64,000 nucleotides of DNA from Anaerosporobacter faecicola (GCF_012070565.1 NZ_JAAQRO010000008.1:186001-250000); one strand, 5' to 3'; positions 53,885 to 63,534 are shown, counted from the first letter of the stretch. Notes: generated by a model not told the origin, from the sequence alone. Program-made: numbers and translations.

Positions 53885-54292
53885 CTATAGTTTCTCATCC
53901 ACTAATAAACCTGCGATTTCCCATAGTTTTTCGATCATCTTGATTGTTTTTTCTGGCGGAATTTCTTTTACTACCTTATCTGTCTCTTTGTCTATTAATT
54001 TGATCGATACACGATTCATATCCTCATGATATGTAAACTCGCATCTAGTCTGTGGTTGAGATTGCTTTATTTTGTTGTTTGCCATGCTTAAGGCATCTTT
54101 TAATTTTTTATCTAGTTGTTCTTCCGTTACTTGCGAGTCATCAAGTGTTGTATTTTGTGGACTTGATTGTGCATCTGCCATTTGTGTGGAAACCTTCTCC
54201 ACTGTAACCTCATCTGTTTGCATTTCCGGTACTGGCATGTTTACTACATCTTGAACACTCCCTGTACCTGGCTTTACTCCGTTAATCGCCAT
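53885..54292 (-). CDS. flaG: FlaG family flagellar protein
   Basis: About 135 aa. A variable, polar N-terminal half followed by the FlaG domain: CEFTYHEDMNRVSIKLIDKETDKVVKEIPPEKTIKMIEKLWEIAGLLVDEKL. FlaG affects filament length and is usually next to fliD, as here (12 bases). ATG 54292 has CGGAGGTG six bases upstream; the open frame begins seven codons earlier. Confidence 0.9.
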   Translation of the reverse strand: MAINGVKPGTGSVQDVVNMPVPEMQTDEVTVEKVSTQMADAQSSPQNTTLDDSQVTEEQLDKKLKDALSMANNKIKQSQPQTRCEFTYHEDMNRVSIKLIDKETDKVVKEIPPEKTIKMIEKLWEIAGLLVDEKL

Positions 54293-54418
54293 GATATACA
54301 CCTCCGTGTGCATGATAAAATATTTTCCCTTATTAATGAGAAGTTCTTATTTGTTAATATGTTACTTTTCACTTAGAATTTTTATACTGTTATAACTTAA
54401 TAATGCATTTGCTTATCT

Positions 54419-54598
54419 GTACTTTACGTTTAAGTACTTTTACTTTATTGACACTCGCCTATTACACTTTACGTTTAAGTACTTGAACTTTTTTTACTCT
54501 TGCTTGTTGTACTTTAGCTTTAAGTACTTCTACTTTCTTGACTCTCGCTTGTTGCCTATACCTTTAAGCACTTAGCTTTTTTCTTTTCGTACTCTTGC
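54419..54598. repeat. Four 45-bp tandem repeats with hairpin potential in the flaG leader
   Basis: The core TTTAAGTACTT recurs at 54429, 54474, 54519 and, changed, at 54563, i.e. every 45, 45 and 44 bases; a weak fifth copy is near 54612. Each unit can fold a small stem (GTACTT..AAGTAC). Stop codons in all frames make coding unlikely. The array would be transcribed as part of a leader of about 390 bases before flaG if the promoter at 54702 is used. No GGA motif, so it is not a CsrA trap. Confidence 0.8.
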
Positions 54599-54701
54599 TA
54601 AGAATATCACTTTTAAAGTACTGTATATTATGTTGTATTGCTTAGTCGCAGTCTTGCTACTGCCTCATACTTAAGCAATACGTAATTTCTATCTATTATC
54701 T

Positions 54702-54728
54702 CTATCGGCAAATACCCGAAAAATGTTA
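54702..54728 (-). promoter_or_regulatory. Sigma-D promoter upstream of the flaG leader
   Basis: Minus-strand -10 GCCGATAG (54702-54709), 15-base spacer, -35 TAAC (54725-54728). It directs transcription through the 45-bp repeat array to flaG, fliD and fliS. The long leader is unusual. Confidence 0.55.
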
Positions 54729-54738
54729 ACCTTTTTCG
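54717..54738 (-). terminator. Weak hairpin after csrA
   Basis: CGAAAAA (54717-54723) pairs with TTTTTCG (54732-54738) around an eight-base loop, about 28 bases past the csrA stop. A/T-only stem and overlap with the sigma-D promoter make its role as a terminator doubtful. Confidence 0.3.
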
Positions 54739-54765
54739 AACCGATTTAGAAATTGGCTTTCATTA

Positions 54766-54987
54766 TTAGTCAAATAATCCTGATAAATCTGCATTTGTTG
54801 GCAAACTATTCGCCGCTTCTTTATTGGATTCCTGAATTTGAAGATAGAGTTCTTTTCGATATATTGGTACACTTTTCGGTGCTGCAATACCAACTTTAAC
54901 TTGATCTCCTTTGATTTCTAATATTGTTACTTCAATATCATTATTGATAACGATTGTTTCTCCAATTTTACGCGATAGGGCTAACAT
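54766..54987 (-). CDS. csrA: Carbon storage / translational regulator CsrA
   Basis: 73-aa RNA-binding dimer: [48 protein letters not shown], complete with the Leu4 and Arg44-region RNA contacts. It represses flagellin translation by covering GGA sites in its leader; FliW and flagellin relieve this. The start codon follows the fliW stop codon directly, with the ribosome binding site AAGGGGG inside fliW. Confidence 0.96.
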   Translation of the reverse strand: MLALSRKIGETIVINNDIEVTILEIKGDQVKVGIAAPKSVPIYRKELYLQIQESNKEAANSLPTNADLSGLFD

Positions 54988-55452
54988 CTATTCAACCCCC
55001 TTGTTCTTTTTTCTTTGTTGCATGATCTCATATATATTGTATTTCACCACATAATCAGAGTTCTCTGCAATGATCTGGCAGCCTTTTTTGGTATCTGCAT
55101 TAATGATGATTGGTGCTTTTAGATTTACGGTTGTTTTCTCCAAATCCGAAGGAACCGTTACTACAAGAAATACAACCAGATTTTCATCTGTCAGTTCTCC
55201 TAATGGTTTTAAAACCTCATCTTCTACCGTTGGATTGTAATCTTCCTTTACAACAGCAGGAGATATGATTGGTATCGCTAATTCTGGTTCTTCTGTCGAT
55301 TGTAACCAAGAAATCTTCGATTTTGTATCTTCAATATTGTATAGAATTGTGTAATTTTTATAATTTTCAAAACCCATTAATCCATTTTGAAATGTAATGA
55401 TCTTATCATCATCAAGATTGATTTCTCCGAAACATCTTGTCTTTATAAGCAT
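54988..55452 (-). CDS. fliW: Flagellar assembly factor FliW
   Basis: About 154-aa protein that binds CsrA, and alternatively flagellin, giving a partner-switching control of filament supply. Motifs: FGEINLDDDKIITFQNGLMGFENYKNYTILY and WLQSTEEPELAIPIISP. ATG 55452 (MLIKTRCFGEI) has GGAG seven bases upstream; the frame itself is open 12 codons further. Directly adjacent to csrA, the usual order. Confidence 0.94.
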   Translation of the reverse strand: MLIKTRCFGEINLDDDKIITFQNGLMGFENYKNYTILYNIEDTKSKISWLQSTEEPELAIPIISPAVVKEDYNPTVEDEVLKPLGELTDENLVVFLVVTVPSDLEKTTVNLKAPIIINADTKKGCQIIAENSDYVVKYNIYEIMQQRKKNKGVE

Positions 55453-55632
55453 ATGCATGCTCCTTTCCTGTGTATATTTACCGTACAATTAACGCTTTTA
55501 ATATCTAATTTGTTTACGCTACAAGAATTACCGTCCATGCTACATACTAGAATCTCTATGTTACATGTCTCCTCTCTATATAACATGTTTTCAACACTTC
55601 AATAATACGAGGATCAAAGGTCATAAATCAAA

Positions 55633-55686
55633 AACTTCACCGTACACTTGCCGGAATACATACTCCAGTAAAGCGACCGTGAAGTT
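55633..55686 (-). terminator. Terminator after flgL
   Basis: Outer stem AACTTCAC/GTGAAGTT (55679-55686 with 55633-55640) around a structured loop, ending in GTGAAGTTTTTGATTT on the minus strand. It lies about 10 bases past the flgL stop, so fliW-csrA may need read-through or their own promoter. Confidence 0.6.
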
Positions 55687-55695
55687 CTCTGTATC

Positions 55696-57204
55696 TTATA
55701 AGAAATCCAATAATGTATTGGTCACTGCTTTCGAAGCGGCTTGTAAAGAACAATTGTATACGAGCTGCGCCATTGATAGATTGATATAAGTCTCTGACAT
55801 ATCCGCATCTTCATTAGATGACAGCAGATCTTTGAAATCTACTTGCTGATTGGATAAACGTTCTTCCGTTAATTCCACACGAGCATAACGGCTTCCCATA
55901 TCAGAGTTTTCAATATTCACTTTCTTTTGTTGTGTTGAGGTAGTTTTATTAAGGCGTTCAAATCCTTGTCGTAATGCACTGTTTTTTGCTTTCAGTTCAT
56001 TATTCATAACCTCAAGAGCAGCTGCAATTGCATCATCTGGATAATCGGTTCCGCCATTTCCTTTCATCTTCTCAACGTCTGCAATTCGTTTTTCCAAATC
56101 TTCAATTTCGGATACCATAGCCTGTAATTCATCAATATCTCGACCAATGTTGTGGGTGAATACATCACTTGCCTGGGTATTGATCGAAATTGTCTGTCCA
56201 AAATTAATCTCATACTCGATCTTTTGATCTTCCTTCGTATAGCTTACACTCTTCCCAGCAATGATAGCACCAGCATCTGTTAATTCATTCTTTGTACAAT
56301 CAAAGTACATCTCTGGTCGTAGATCATCAACCTTAAAATTTGTTTTGTCGTATTCTACACTAAAGCTTTCTGCATTACGAAGTGTTTCAAAAGCTGTATC
56401 GGATAGGATTACTTCTCCTGAATCCTTAATTGCTAAGCAATCATACGTTGTACCGTTAGCCGCATTATATGCTGCAACATCATAGCAATTTGGATCTGTA
56501 GAACTAACATTTCCTACGGATAGTGCAGTTCCTGTTGGATTGTATTTGATACTTGTAACTTTATCAACATCACCATAGGCCAATTTGAAACGGTTTACCG
56601 AACTAATCGTTACTTGATTAGCAGCAGACGCATAATCCTCTGCTGTTTTTCCTGCAACTAATCCAGCAACTCCAGAGGAAGATTTTGAGATAGTCTGTAA
56701 AGCAGAACTGTCAAAATTCTCTTTTATACCGGTATAGGACATATTCTTAAGATCATCCGCATCAAATGTTAATTTCGTATCTGTTTTAAATCCGGTGAAT
56801 ACATAACGTCCGGTATAATTTGCATTTCCTTCACTGTATAGTTGTGTTTTACTCTGTACCAAACTCTCAATGATTGCTTTTCGATTATCCGCTGTTAAGT
56901 CATCATTAGAACCATCTACACAATTTGTATTCATATCTTTCAACAACTGATCTACATTATCCAAAGCACTTTCTGTTACTTCCATCCAACTTAATGCATC
57001 AGGAATATTCTTTCCAAGATACTGATTCACCTGAACCAAATTCGTACGTAATTTCAAGGCACGAACTGCAACAATTGGATCATCAGAAGGTCTTTGGATT
57101 TTTTTTCCTGTTGCATACTGTTCATTTAATTTATTGACATTTAATTTATTGTTATTAATGCTACTCATCATATTATTGGTAAGCATCTGATTTGTTATTC
57201 TCAT
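55696..57204 (-). CDS. flgL: Hook-filament junction protein FlgL (HAP3)
   Basis: 502 aa. N-terminal MRITNQMLTNNMMSSINNNKLNVNKLNEQYATGKKIQRPSDDPIVAVRALKLRT and C-terminal SDMGSRYARVELTEERLSNQQVDFKDLLSSNEDADMSETYINLSMAQLVYNCSLQAASK are the flagellin-like helices of FlgL. The middle domain (about 150-380) is larger than in Bacillus FlgL. It links FlgK to the filament. Next to the two flgK genes. Confidence 0.93.
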   Translation of the reverse strand: MRITNQMLTNNMMSSINNNKLNVNKLNEQYATGKKIQRPSDDPIVAVRALKLRTNLVQVNQYLGKNIPDALSWMEVTESALDNVDQLLKDMNTNCVDGSNDDLTADNRKAIIESLVQSKTQLYSEGNANYTGRYVFTGFKTDTKLTFDADDLKNMSYTGIKENFDSSALQTISKSSSGVAGLVAGKTAEDYASAANQVTISSVNRFKLAYGDVDKVTSIKYNPTGTALSVGNVSSTDPNCYDVAAYNAANGTTYDCLAIKDSGEVILSDTAFETLRNAESFSVEYDKTNFKVDDLRPEMYFDCTKNELTDAGAIIAGKSVSYTKEDQKIEYEINFGQTISINTQASDVFTHNIGRDIDELQAMVSEIEDLEKRIADVEKMKGNGGTDYPDDAIAAALEVMNNELKAKNSALRQGFERLNKTTSTQQKKVNIENSDMGSRYARVELTEERLSNQQVDFKDLLSSNEDADMSETYINLSMAQLVYNCSLQAASKAVTNTLLDFL

Positions 57205-57232
57205 TTGGTATCACCTCCGTACTTTAGAGTAT

Positions 57233-59074
57233 CTATACACCAAGTCCATTTACTAATTTATCATAGATTTCATTCATTGTTTGAATTACTTTTGCAGATA
57301 AATTATACGCGTTCTGGTATTTTACAAGATTCATTGCTTCTTCGTCTGTATCAACACCAGCTACTGATAATCGTTGATTCTTAATTGATTTTCTTATACT
57401 GGTCTGGCTTTTTTCAAAGCTTTCATACTTCGATGCATCAACACTAACTTCACCAACAATGGAGTTATAAAAATGAGCAGGCGTTCCAGCTTTGAATAAA
57501 GTCTTATCCGATTCTATGTTCAATAACTCTTTTAATACTGCTTTGTTTTCAACACCTTGTGAAATATCTTCTGCTGCAGCAAATGTACTTGGATCATTAA
57601 CAATCTTATCTGCTACTTTGATATTACCTGCATTCATCAAATAGTAAGAAACATTCACATATCCACCTGTTAGAATTGGACTGCCTGTTGCATCTGTTGC
57701 GAAACCAGAAGAGAATGTCGTTGCGCTTTCATCAAAGTTCGCTTCTTCTCCAGCAACTTTACAATTAAAGAGATCCGCTCCAGCATCTCCGTTTAAATCT
57801 TCACCAGTATTGTGGATTTTATTAAATACAGACGCAAACTGTCTAGAAAATTCATTTAACTTTGCAAGATAATATGGAACACCTTTGTAATCAACACTTT
57901 GACCAACTGACATTCTTGCTGCATCTACATCTGCAGCTAAAGCTTCTTTCATTTCAAAGGTATACGTATAGGCTCCACTTGCATCTTTTGTTATTGTAAA
58001 GTTCTTATACGCATAATCCTTACCTGCAATTGTAATATTCCCTGTTGAAGGTAACGTAAGTTTTGTAATATCGTCACAGCTTGGCAAGGTTACTGTTAAT
58101 GAGGTAGATCCTGCATCTCCATCGGCAACACCAGTGAAGTTTTCTCTGTTGTTTCCGTCACGCACTTGGAATAATGCAGCTAAGGAACCTTTTAGATTTG
58201 CATTATTTAAAGAAAACTCTGATCCATTTGCCCAATACACATCGTATAAGCCATCCACATCAGAATCATTTATCTTTTCTGTTCTAGGCCGTACTTCTAG
58301 TTGTCTTGGTACTTCTGAATCAACCAACATTTGTCCATTGATTCGAACTTCATATAAAACTTGTCCTGGTTCATTATCATCCGTTGGATCACTCTTAACA
58401 ATTCTTTCTTCTGTTGTTACATTAACAAGTTCCGATAATTTATCTACAATTACTTCTCTCGCATCTCTTAGATCATTAGCACGAACACCCGTTACTTCTA
58501 ATGTGTTGATCTGCTGTGTCAGATTAGCAATCTGTGTACTATAAGAATTGATTCGATCGATTTGATTTTTTATTTGAAAGTTTGCATCATTTTGAATGAT
58601 TTTCATGCTGTTATACATGTTATTCAAGAATTCTGTAAATGCTTGTGCATTATTGCTTACAGACACCCTCTTATCATTATCCGTTGGATCATCATATAAG
58701 GTCTTTAATGATGTAAACAAATTGTTATAGCAGTCTGTAAAACCAGAATCATTGGTCTCATTAAAATAATTTTGGATTTGTCCCATGTAGTCATTCTTTG
58801 TTGCATATTCACCATATAAGCTAGATGCATTCCGGTATTTGGTATCATAGTAAGCATCTCTTTGTTGAATGATATCAACAATGTCAACACCTGTTCCTAC
58901 CATACCATACGAGCTGTACACACGTAGTGGATCACTTGCCTGTGTTATAAGGGATTGTCTTGTATACCCTTCCGTTTCTGCATTTGATATATTATGTGCT
59001 GTTGTATTAATCGATGCCTGATATGCGTATAAACCAGACAGTCCAATATTTAGTCCAAAAAATGTCGAAGCCAT
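57233..59074 (-). CDS. flgK: Hook-filament junction protein FlgK (HAP1), copy 1
   Basis: 613 aa. MASTFFGLNIGLSGLYAYQASINTTAHNISNAETEGYTRQSLI is the FlgK/rod-hook start. C-terminal SVAGVDTDEEAMNLVKYQNAYNLSAKVIQTMNEIYDKLVNGLG is the matching helix. Length is normal to long. A second, clearly different flgK lies 12 bases upstream; either both sit at the junction or one has a special role. Confidence 0.92.
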   Translation of the reverse strand: MASTFFGLNIGLSGLYAYQASINTTAHNISNAETEGYTRQSLITQASDPLRVYSSYGMVGTGVDIVDIIQQRDAYYDTKYRNASSLYGEYATKNDYMGQIQNYFNETNDSGFTDCYNNLFTSLKTLYDDPTDNDKRVSVSNNAQAFTEFLNNMYNSMKIIQNDANFQIKNQIDRINSYSTQIANLTQQINTLEVTGVRANDLRDAREVIVDKLSELVNVTTEERIVKSDPTDDNEPGQVLYEVRINGQMLVDSEVPRQLEVRPRTEKINDSDVDGLYDVYWANGSEFSLNNANLKGSLAALFQVRDGNNRENFTGVADGDAGSTSLTVTLPSCDDITKLTLPSTGNITIAGKDYAYKNFTITKDASGAYTYTFEMKEALAADVDAARMSVGQSVDYKGVPYYLAKLNEFSRQFASVFNKIHNTGEDLNGDAGADLFNCKVAGEEANFDESATTFSSGFATDATGSPILTGGYVNVSYYLMNAGNIKVADKIVNDPSTFAAAEDISQGVENKAVLKELLNIESDKTLFKAGTPAHFYNSIVGEVSVDASKYESFEKSQTSIRKSIKNQRLSVAGVDTDEEAMNLVKYQNAYNLSAKVIQTMNEIYDKLVNGLGV

Positions 59075-59086
59075 ACGTCCTCCTTA

Positions 59087-60886
59087 CTATAGCCTTGTCA
59101 CAAGATGCTCTAACATAGAATCTACTACATTGAAGTATCTTGCTGCTGCACTATATGCATGTTGGTATTTGATCATGTTTGCCAATTCTTCATCAGAAGA
59201 AATACCCATTACATTCTGTCTTGCTGTTGCAATATTATCAACCATCGTCGTTTGGTTCTTGGTACTGGCAATATATTGTTCTCCTTTTGTAGAGATTCCT
59301 CCCCACATTGATGTATAGTAATCATAAAATGTATCAGATTTTTCTGCGTTAGGTGATAATGGAGAAAATTCCTTATTCCAAGCTTCTGATAATTTCTTCG
59401 CTACATTATTGTAAGCATAATCCCCTGTACTGTTCTCCTCACTAAGTGGTAGTAAAGAATAATCGGCTAAGATGTCTTCATTAACTTCAATTTCTCCAAG
59501 GGTATATAAAGAATACTTATCCGCTGGATTTTCTTCATTATATACTTTTACATTAATCGTCTGTGGTGCACCCGTCTCATCTAAGTAAGTTAATGTTGCA
59601 TCGGTATAGCGGTCTGTACTTTTTCTTGCGAATAATTCTGTACCCTGTGTCTTATCATCATTCATACCAACTGGGGCATCTAGACACATAATCTTAACAT
59701 CTTTATTCGTAGAAAGATCAATGGTTTGAGCCACTCCATTAATGGTTAATGTTGCTGTACTACTTGAAGTTGTTGGCAACTGACTTGCAATGTCACTGGT
59801 AACTGGACTTAAGATATTATTAATGGTTGTTGTTATTCCATGAATCAGATTATCAAACTGTGCCTGAATGGTACGAACCGTAGAAGATTCAACTCTTAAG
59901 TTATAAACATCTACTGCATCATTATAATCAGCATCCGTTGCAAAATCCTCTCTTACAGGAATATCGGTATAATTTGCTGCGTCATTACCTCTTGCCCAAA
60001 TTAATCCTTTTAACGATCCGATGTTTGTATTCGTTTCATAATTTGGTACGCGGTCCATGCTAAAGACATCGGTTCCTGTATGATCCCATACAGCTTTTAC
60101 CATATCCGTTCCATCTTCCACACGTGTTGTAGACATGGAATACGCTGTTCCTCCTGCTACTAACTGTGTATTCTCTGCCATGATGCTAAGAGAACCATCA
60201 TACTGTTCTACCGCTTTAATATCAATTAAGGAACTTAATTTGTCTGCATATACATTTCTCTGATCTCGTAAGTCATTGGCACGTTCCACGCCACCTGCTT
60301 CAACCTTTGTAATCTGTGTATTCAGATCTGCAATCTTTCTCGCATATTCATTCACTTGATCAACTTGTTTGATGATCTTTGTGTTCATATTCACTTGATA
60401 TGCTTCTAACTGTTTGTAAATGCTTTCTGCTCTTTGAATAAACGACTGAGCATTTTTTGCAAATACTGTACGTACGGATTTGTCATCAGGAGATTTTACA
60501 AGTTCCTGTGTACTGGTCCATAAAGCATCAATCGCTAATTGGAATGGGGAATTCTCCAATTCACCCATTACATCTTCGATCTCTAAAATTGTATCTTGCT
60601 GCGCATCGTAGAATCCAAGTCTTCCACTTTCTGTTCGATATTGTTTATCATAAAATTCATCTCTTACTTGACGAACAACTTGTGTTGCTGCACCAAGTCC
60701 TGTTTGCATTGTACTATATGCAGACTGTCCAATGGAATTATAATGGAAATCCTGAATGATTACTTGTTGTCTTGTTGCACCATTAGTGTCAATATTCGCC
60801 AAGTTATGCGCTGTTGTATTCAAAGCATTCTGGTTTACGGTAAGTCCTGAAACTGCTGTCCATAAACCGGTCATAATATTACCCAC
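59087..60886 (-). CDS. flgK: Hook-filament junction protein FlgK (HAP1), copy 2
   Basis: 599 aa. MTGLWTAVSGLTVNQNALNTTAHNLANIDTNGATRQQVI at the N-terminus, MGISSDEELANMIKYQHAYSAAARYFNVVDSMLEHLVTRL at the end. Same domain plan as the next gene but diverged throughout the middle, so the duplication is old. Follows flgN, whose product is the export chaperone for FlgK and FlgL. The start could be M1 (MGNIMTG) or M5. Confidence 0.9.
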   Translation of the reverse strand: MGNIMTGLWTAVSGLTVNQNALNTTAHNLANIDTNGATRQQVIIQDFHYNSIGQSAYSTMQTGLGAATQVVRQVRDEFYDKQYRTESGRLGFYDAQQDTILEIEDVMGELENSPFQLAIDALWTSTQELVKSPDDKSVRTVFAKNAQSFIQRAESIYKQLEAYQVNMNTKIIKQVDQVNEYARKIADLNTQITKVEAGGVERANDLRDQRNVYADKLSSLIDIKAVEQYDGSLSIMAENTQLVAGGTAYSMSTTRVEDGTDMVKAVWDHTGTDVFSMDRVPNYETNTNIGSLKGLIWARGNDAANYTDIPVREDFATDADYNDAVDVYNLRVESSTVRTIQAQFDNLIHGITTTINNILSPVTSDIASQLPTTSSSTATLTINGVAQTIDLSTNKDVKIMCLDAPVGMNDDKTQGTELFARKSTDRYTDATLTYLDETGAPQTINVKVYNEENPADKYSLYTLGEIEVNEDILADYSLLPLSEENSTGDYAYNNVAKKLSEAWNKEFSPLSPNAEKSDTFYDYYTSMWGGISTKGEQYIASTKNQTTMVDNIATARQNVMGISSDEELANMIKYQHAYSAAARYFNVVDSMLEHLVTRL

Positions 60887-60905
60887 GATTTATCACCATC
60901 CTTAT

Positions 60906-61418
60906 CTATTGTTTTGCATCAAACATTCCTGCTTCAGGTAGTATGCTACTTGCTTGAGCAGCTGATTTTGTATAGTTATTCCCTGGTGACATCCGTGTAC
61001 TTTGAATAAAGTTCATATTAAACTCTATTATTTCAAGGGATTGTTCGATTAACGATTTGTTGTGATTATTAAATTCCATTAGTTCATCGATTGTTTTCTT
61101 TAGATTTTTATGAATGTCAGAGAGCATCTCCTGTTCCTTTGGCTGTTTCTCTAACAATTTGATTATATCCTGTATTTTCAGTGTTCCTGCATCCTTGCAA
61201 AGAACAATACCAATATTCGTAATTACTTCTTCTCTTTTCTTATCAAGAGCCATAACCTGTTCCACATATACTTGCTCTCGATCTGTCAATTTTTGTAATG
61301 CTACGAGGTCATTGTTTGCTACAATCGTTGATTTTTCTTTCGCAATGGGAATCATCTCTTTATATATTTCATTTTCTTTTTGCAAAGTTGTGATCAATTC
61401 TTCTATTAAACTAGCCAC
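60906..61418 (-). CDS. flgN: Flagellar export chaperone FlgN
   Basis: 170 aa, helical. MASLIEELITTLQKENEIYKEMIPIAKEKSTIVANNDLVALQKLTDREQVYVEQVMALDKKREEVI is the FlgN pattern. It escorts FlgK and FlgL to the export gate, and lies between flgM and the two flgK genes, the standard order. Confidence 0.9.
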   Translation of the reverse strand: MASLIEELITTLQKENEIYKEMIPIAKEKSTIVANNDLVALQKLTDREQVYVEQVMALDKKREEVITNIGIVLCKDAGTLKIQDIIKLLEKQPKEQEMLSDIHKNLKKTIDELMEFNNHNKSLIEQSLEIIEFNMNFIQSTRMSPGNNYTKSAAQASSILPEAGMFDAKQ

Positions 61419-61480
61419 GGTAACCTCTCTTTTCTCCTATACCACATTTGCTCTAATTATTAGAGCAAATATGGTAAGAC

Positions 61481-61759
61481 TTATACTATCGTATTAAAAT
61501 AATTGTCTAGTAACTTATCTGCCACTTCATTCATGCTAACATCATAGGTACCTGATGCCATTCTGTTCTTGATTTCTTCCACACGGTCCATACGAACCTC
61601 TTCTGTTCCTGCAACTGCCTGTTTTACAGTTTGAAAATCTTTTCCTGTCTGTGAGATCTCTAATTGATCTGCTTTTCCTGTCTTCTTTGAAGCTTCCATA
61701 GCTCGAATCTTATTCGTTTGGTATATCTGGCTTACTTTACTGTATGCATCTATTCTCAT
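61481..61759 (-). CDS. flgM: Anti-sigma-28 factor FlgM
   Basis: 92 aa. MRIDAYSKVSQIYQTNKIRA at the start and the sigma-binding C-terminal helices RMDRVEEIKNRMASGTYDVSMNEVADKLLDNYFN. It holds sigma-D inactive until hook completion. First gene of the late-flagellar set and itself preceded by a sigma-D-like promoter at 61920, a feedback arrangement common in Firmicutes. Confidence 0.93.
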   Translation of the reverse strand: MRIDAYSKVSQIYQTNKIRAMEASKKTGKADQLEISQTGKDFQTVKQAVAGTEEVRMDRVEEIKNRMASGTYDVSMNEVADKLLDNYFNTIV

Positions 61760-61919
61760 AATTTCACCACCTTATTCTATATTGCAATATACTCCCTAGT
61801 TTCCAAAGCAAATCTGTATTTTGCTTCGCTACTTTTCATAACGCAAACTTCGTACATCTAAAACCACATCTAGCTAAAAGCGAAGTTTGGGTTCAGCCTT
61901 GTATTGCTCTACAACATAT

Positions 61920-61946
61920 TTATCGGATTATTTTCAATTATCATTA
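61920..61946 (-). promoter_or_regulatory. Sigma-D-like promoter of flgM
   Basis: Minus-strand -10 TCCGATAA (61920-61927, one change from consensus), 15-base spacer, -35 TAAT (61943-61946), giving a leader of about 155 bases before the flgM ATG. Confidence 0.55.
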
Positions 61947-62123
61947 TAGCCTTAAACAAACTTTTTTTATTTTACAGCCTTTTCGTCTATAGTAATTTTG
62001 TCCCATTGAGTTAATATATATGCCTAACTGTTACTATTTTGCAATTGTATGAAGCATGTATATCTAATATAAAACTTGCTGAATGTTTGGATTCTGTTTA
62101 TCCGATCCTTCCTGTATACACAA

Positions 62124-62164
62124 AGAAACAGGCAGCCGGCATCACATCGCCAGCGCCTGTTTCT
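62124..62164. terminator. Terminator after lysA
   Basis: Stem AGAAACAGGC (62124-62133) with GCCTGTTTCT (62155-62164); inside it a second stem GCCGGC/GCTGGC-like. T-rich on both outer sides (TTTGTG on minus, TTTGTTAT on plus), 76 bases past the lysA stop codon. Confidence 0.8.
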
Positions 62165-62239
62165 TTTGTTATATTCTTAACACGGATATGATCATAAACA
62201 TGAGAAAGTAACCGTTTATGCAATCAAACCTATCCGCTT

Positions 62240-63508
62240 TTAGTACTTCATATCCTTTAATATGTCACAAAAATCAAATGTTGCAAAGTAATCTTGTGGT
62301 TTTTCCCCACGACGGATCAACTGGGTACTTCCATCTTCTTTTAACAATACTTCTGCTGATTTTAACTTTCCATTATAGTTATAACCCATGGCAAATCCAT
62401 GCGCACCTGTATCATGAATGACAAGAAGGTCACCAATCTCCACTTTCGGTAACATACGGTCAATTGCGAATTTGTCATTATTCTCACAAAGAGAACCTGT
62501 TACATCATACTTGTGATCACATGGTTGTTCTTCTTTTCCCATTACCGTTATATGATGGTATGCACCATACATTGCTGGGCGCATGAGATTAACCGCACAT
62601 GCATCCAAACCAATGTATTCTTTATGTGTATGTTTCTCATGGATTGCTGTTGTAACTAAGCAACCATAAGGTCCTAACATAAAACGTCCTAATTCTGTAT
62701 AGATTGCTACATCGCCCATTCCAGCTGGAACAAGAATCTCTTCGAATGCTTTCCGTACACCTTCCCCAATTACCATAATATCATTTGGCTCTTGATCTGG
62801 ACGGTATGGAATGCCAACGCCACCTGATAAATTGATGAAGGTAATATTCGCGCCTGTTTCATTTTTCAACTCTACTGCTAATTCAAATAAGATTTTTGCA
62901 AGTGTTGGATAATATTCATTGGATACGGTATTACTTGCCAAGAAGGAATGAATTCCAAAATTCTTTGCTCCTAACTTCATTAATCGTTTATATCCTTCAA
63001 ACATCTGCTCTTTTGTAAAACCGTATTTTGCATCTCCTGGATTATCCATAATACTTGTGCTGATTTTAAACACTCCACCTGGATTATAACGACAACAAAT
63101 GGTTTCTGGAATTCCTGCTGCTTTTTCCAAGAAGTCAATATGTGTAATGTCATCTAAGTTAATAATTGCGTTTACTTCTCTTGCTTTCACAAATTCTTCT
63201 GCCGGAGTAGCATTGGAGGAGAACATAATCTCTCCTTCCCCAAAATCAAGAGCTTGGGATAACATTAATTCCGTCATAGAAGAACAGTCTGTACCACAAC
63301 CTTCCTCCTTTAAAATTTTAAGTAAGAATGGATTTGGTGTTGCTTTTACTGCAAAGAATTCTTTAAATCCCTTGTTCCAAGCAAATGCCTTTTTTAGTTT
63401 TCTAGCATTTTCACGAATGCCTTTCTCATCATATAAATGAAAAGGTGTTGGATATTCCTTTACGATTTCTTGTAACTGTTCGTTGGTAACAAATGTTTTC
63501 TTCGTCAT
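62240..63508 (-). CDS. lysA: Diaminopimelate decarboxylase family protein (LysA)
   Basis: About 422-aa fold-type III PLP decarboxylase: TPFHLYDEKGIREN, the Schiff-base lysine in FFAVKATPNPFLL, NLSGGVGIPYRPDQEPND (glycine loop), GLDACAVNLMRPAMYGAYHH and GSLCENNDKFA, the Cys-Glu motif at the active site. Lysine synthesis from meso-diaminopimelate is likely; a related substrate is possible since this sub-group is divergent. ATG 63508 follows AAAGGAGAG; an upstream ATG at 63535 overlaps the regulator stop and has no ribosome binding site. Confidence 0.85.
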   Translation of the reverse strand: MTKKTFVTNEQLQEIVKEYPTPFHLYDEKGIRENARKLKKAFAWNKGFKEFFAVKATPNPFLLKILKEEGCGTDCSSMTELMLSQALDFGEGEIMFSSNATPAEEFVKAREVNAIINLDDITHIDFLEKAAGIPETICCRYNPGGVFKISTSIMDNPGDAKYGFTKEQMFEGYKRLMKLGAKNFGIHSFLASNTVSNEYYPTLAKILFELAVELKNETGANITFINLSGGVGIPYRPDQEPNDIMVIGEGVRKAFEEILVPAGMGDVAIYTELGRFMLGPYGCLVTTAIHEKHTHKEYIGLDACAVNLMRPAMYGAYHHITVMGKEEQPCDHKYDVTGSLCENNDKFAIDRMLPKVEIGDLLVIHDTGAHGFAMGYNYNGKLKSAEVLLKEDGSTQLIRRGEKPQDYFATFDFCDILKDMKY

Positions 63509-63534
63509 AATTTCAGTCTCTCCTTTTCTTTGCA

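Larger units (their letters stand above)
61760..62239. other. Intergenic region, 480 bases
   Basis: Between lysA (transcribed toward it) and flgM (starting from it). It contains the lysA terminator (62124-62164), a sigma-D-like promoter (61920-61946) and, at about 61850-61900, an inverted repeat CAAACTTCG..CGAAGTTTG in the flgM leader. No open frame or known riboswitch core recognised. Confidence 0.65.

Noticed and set aside
54419-54625. CRISPR array or CsrA-sponge RNA
   Set aside because: Repeats are degenerate and contiguous with no unique spacers, and the transcript strand has no GGA motifs.
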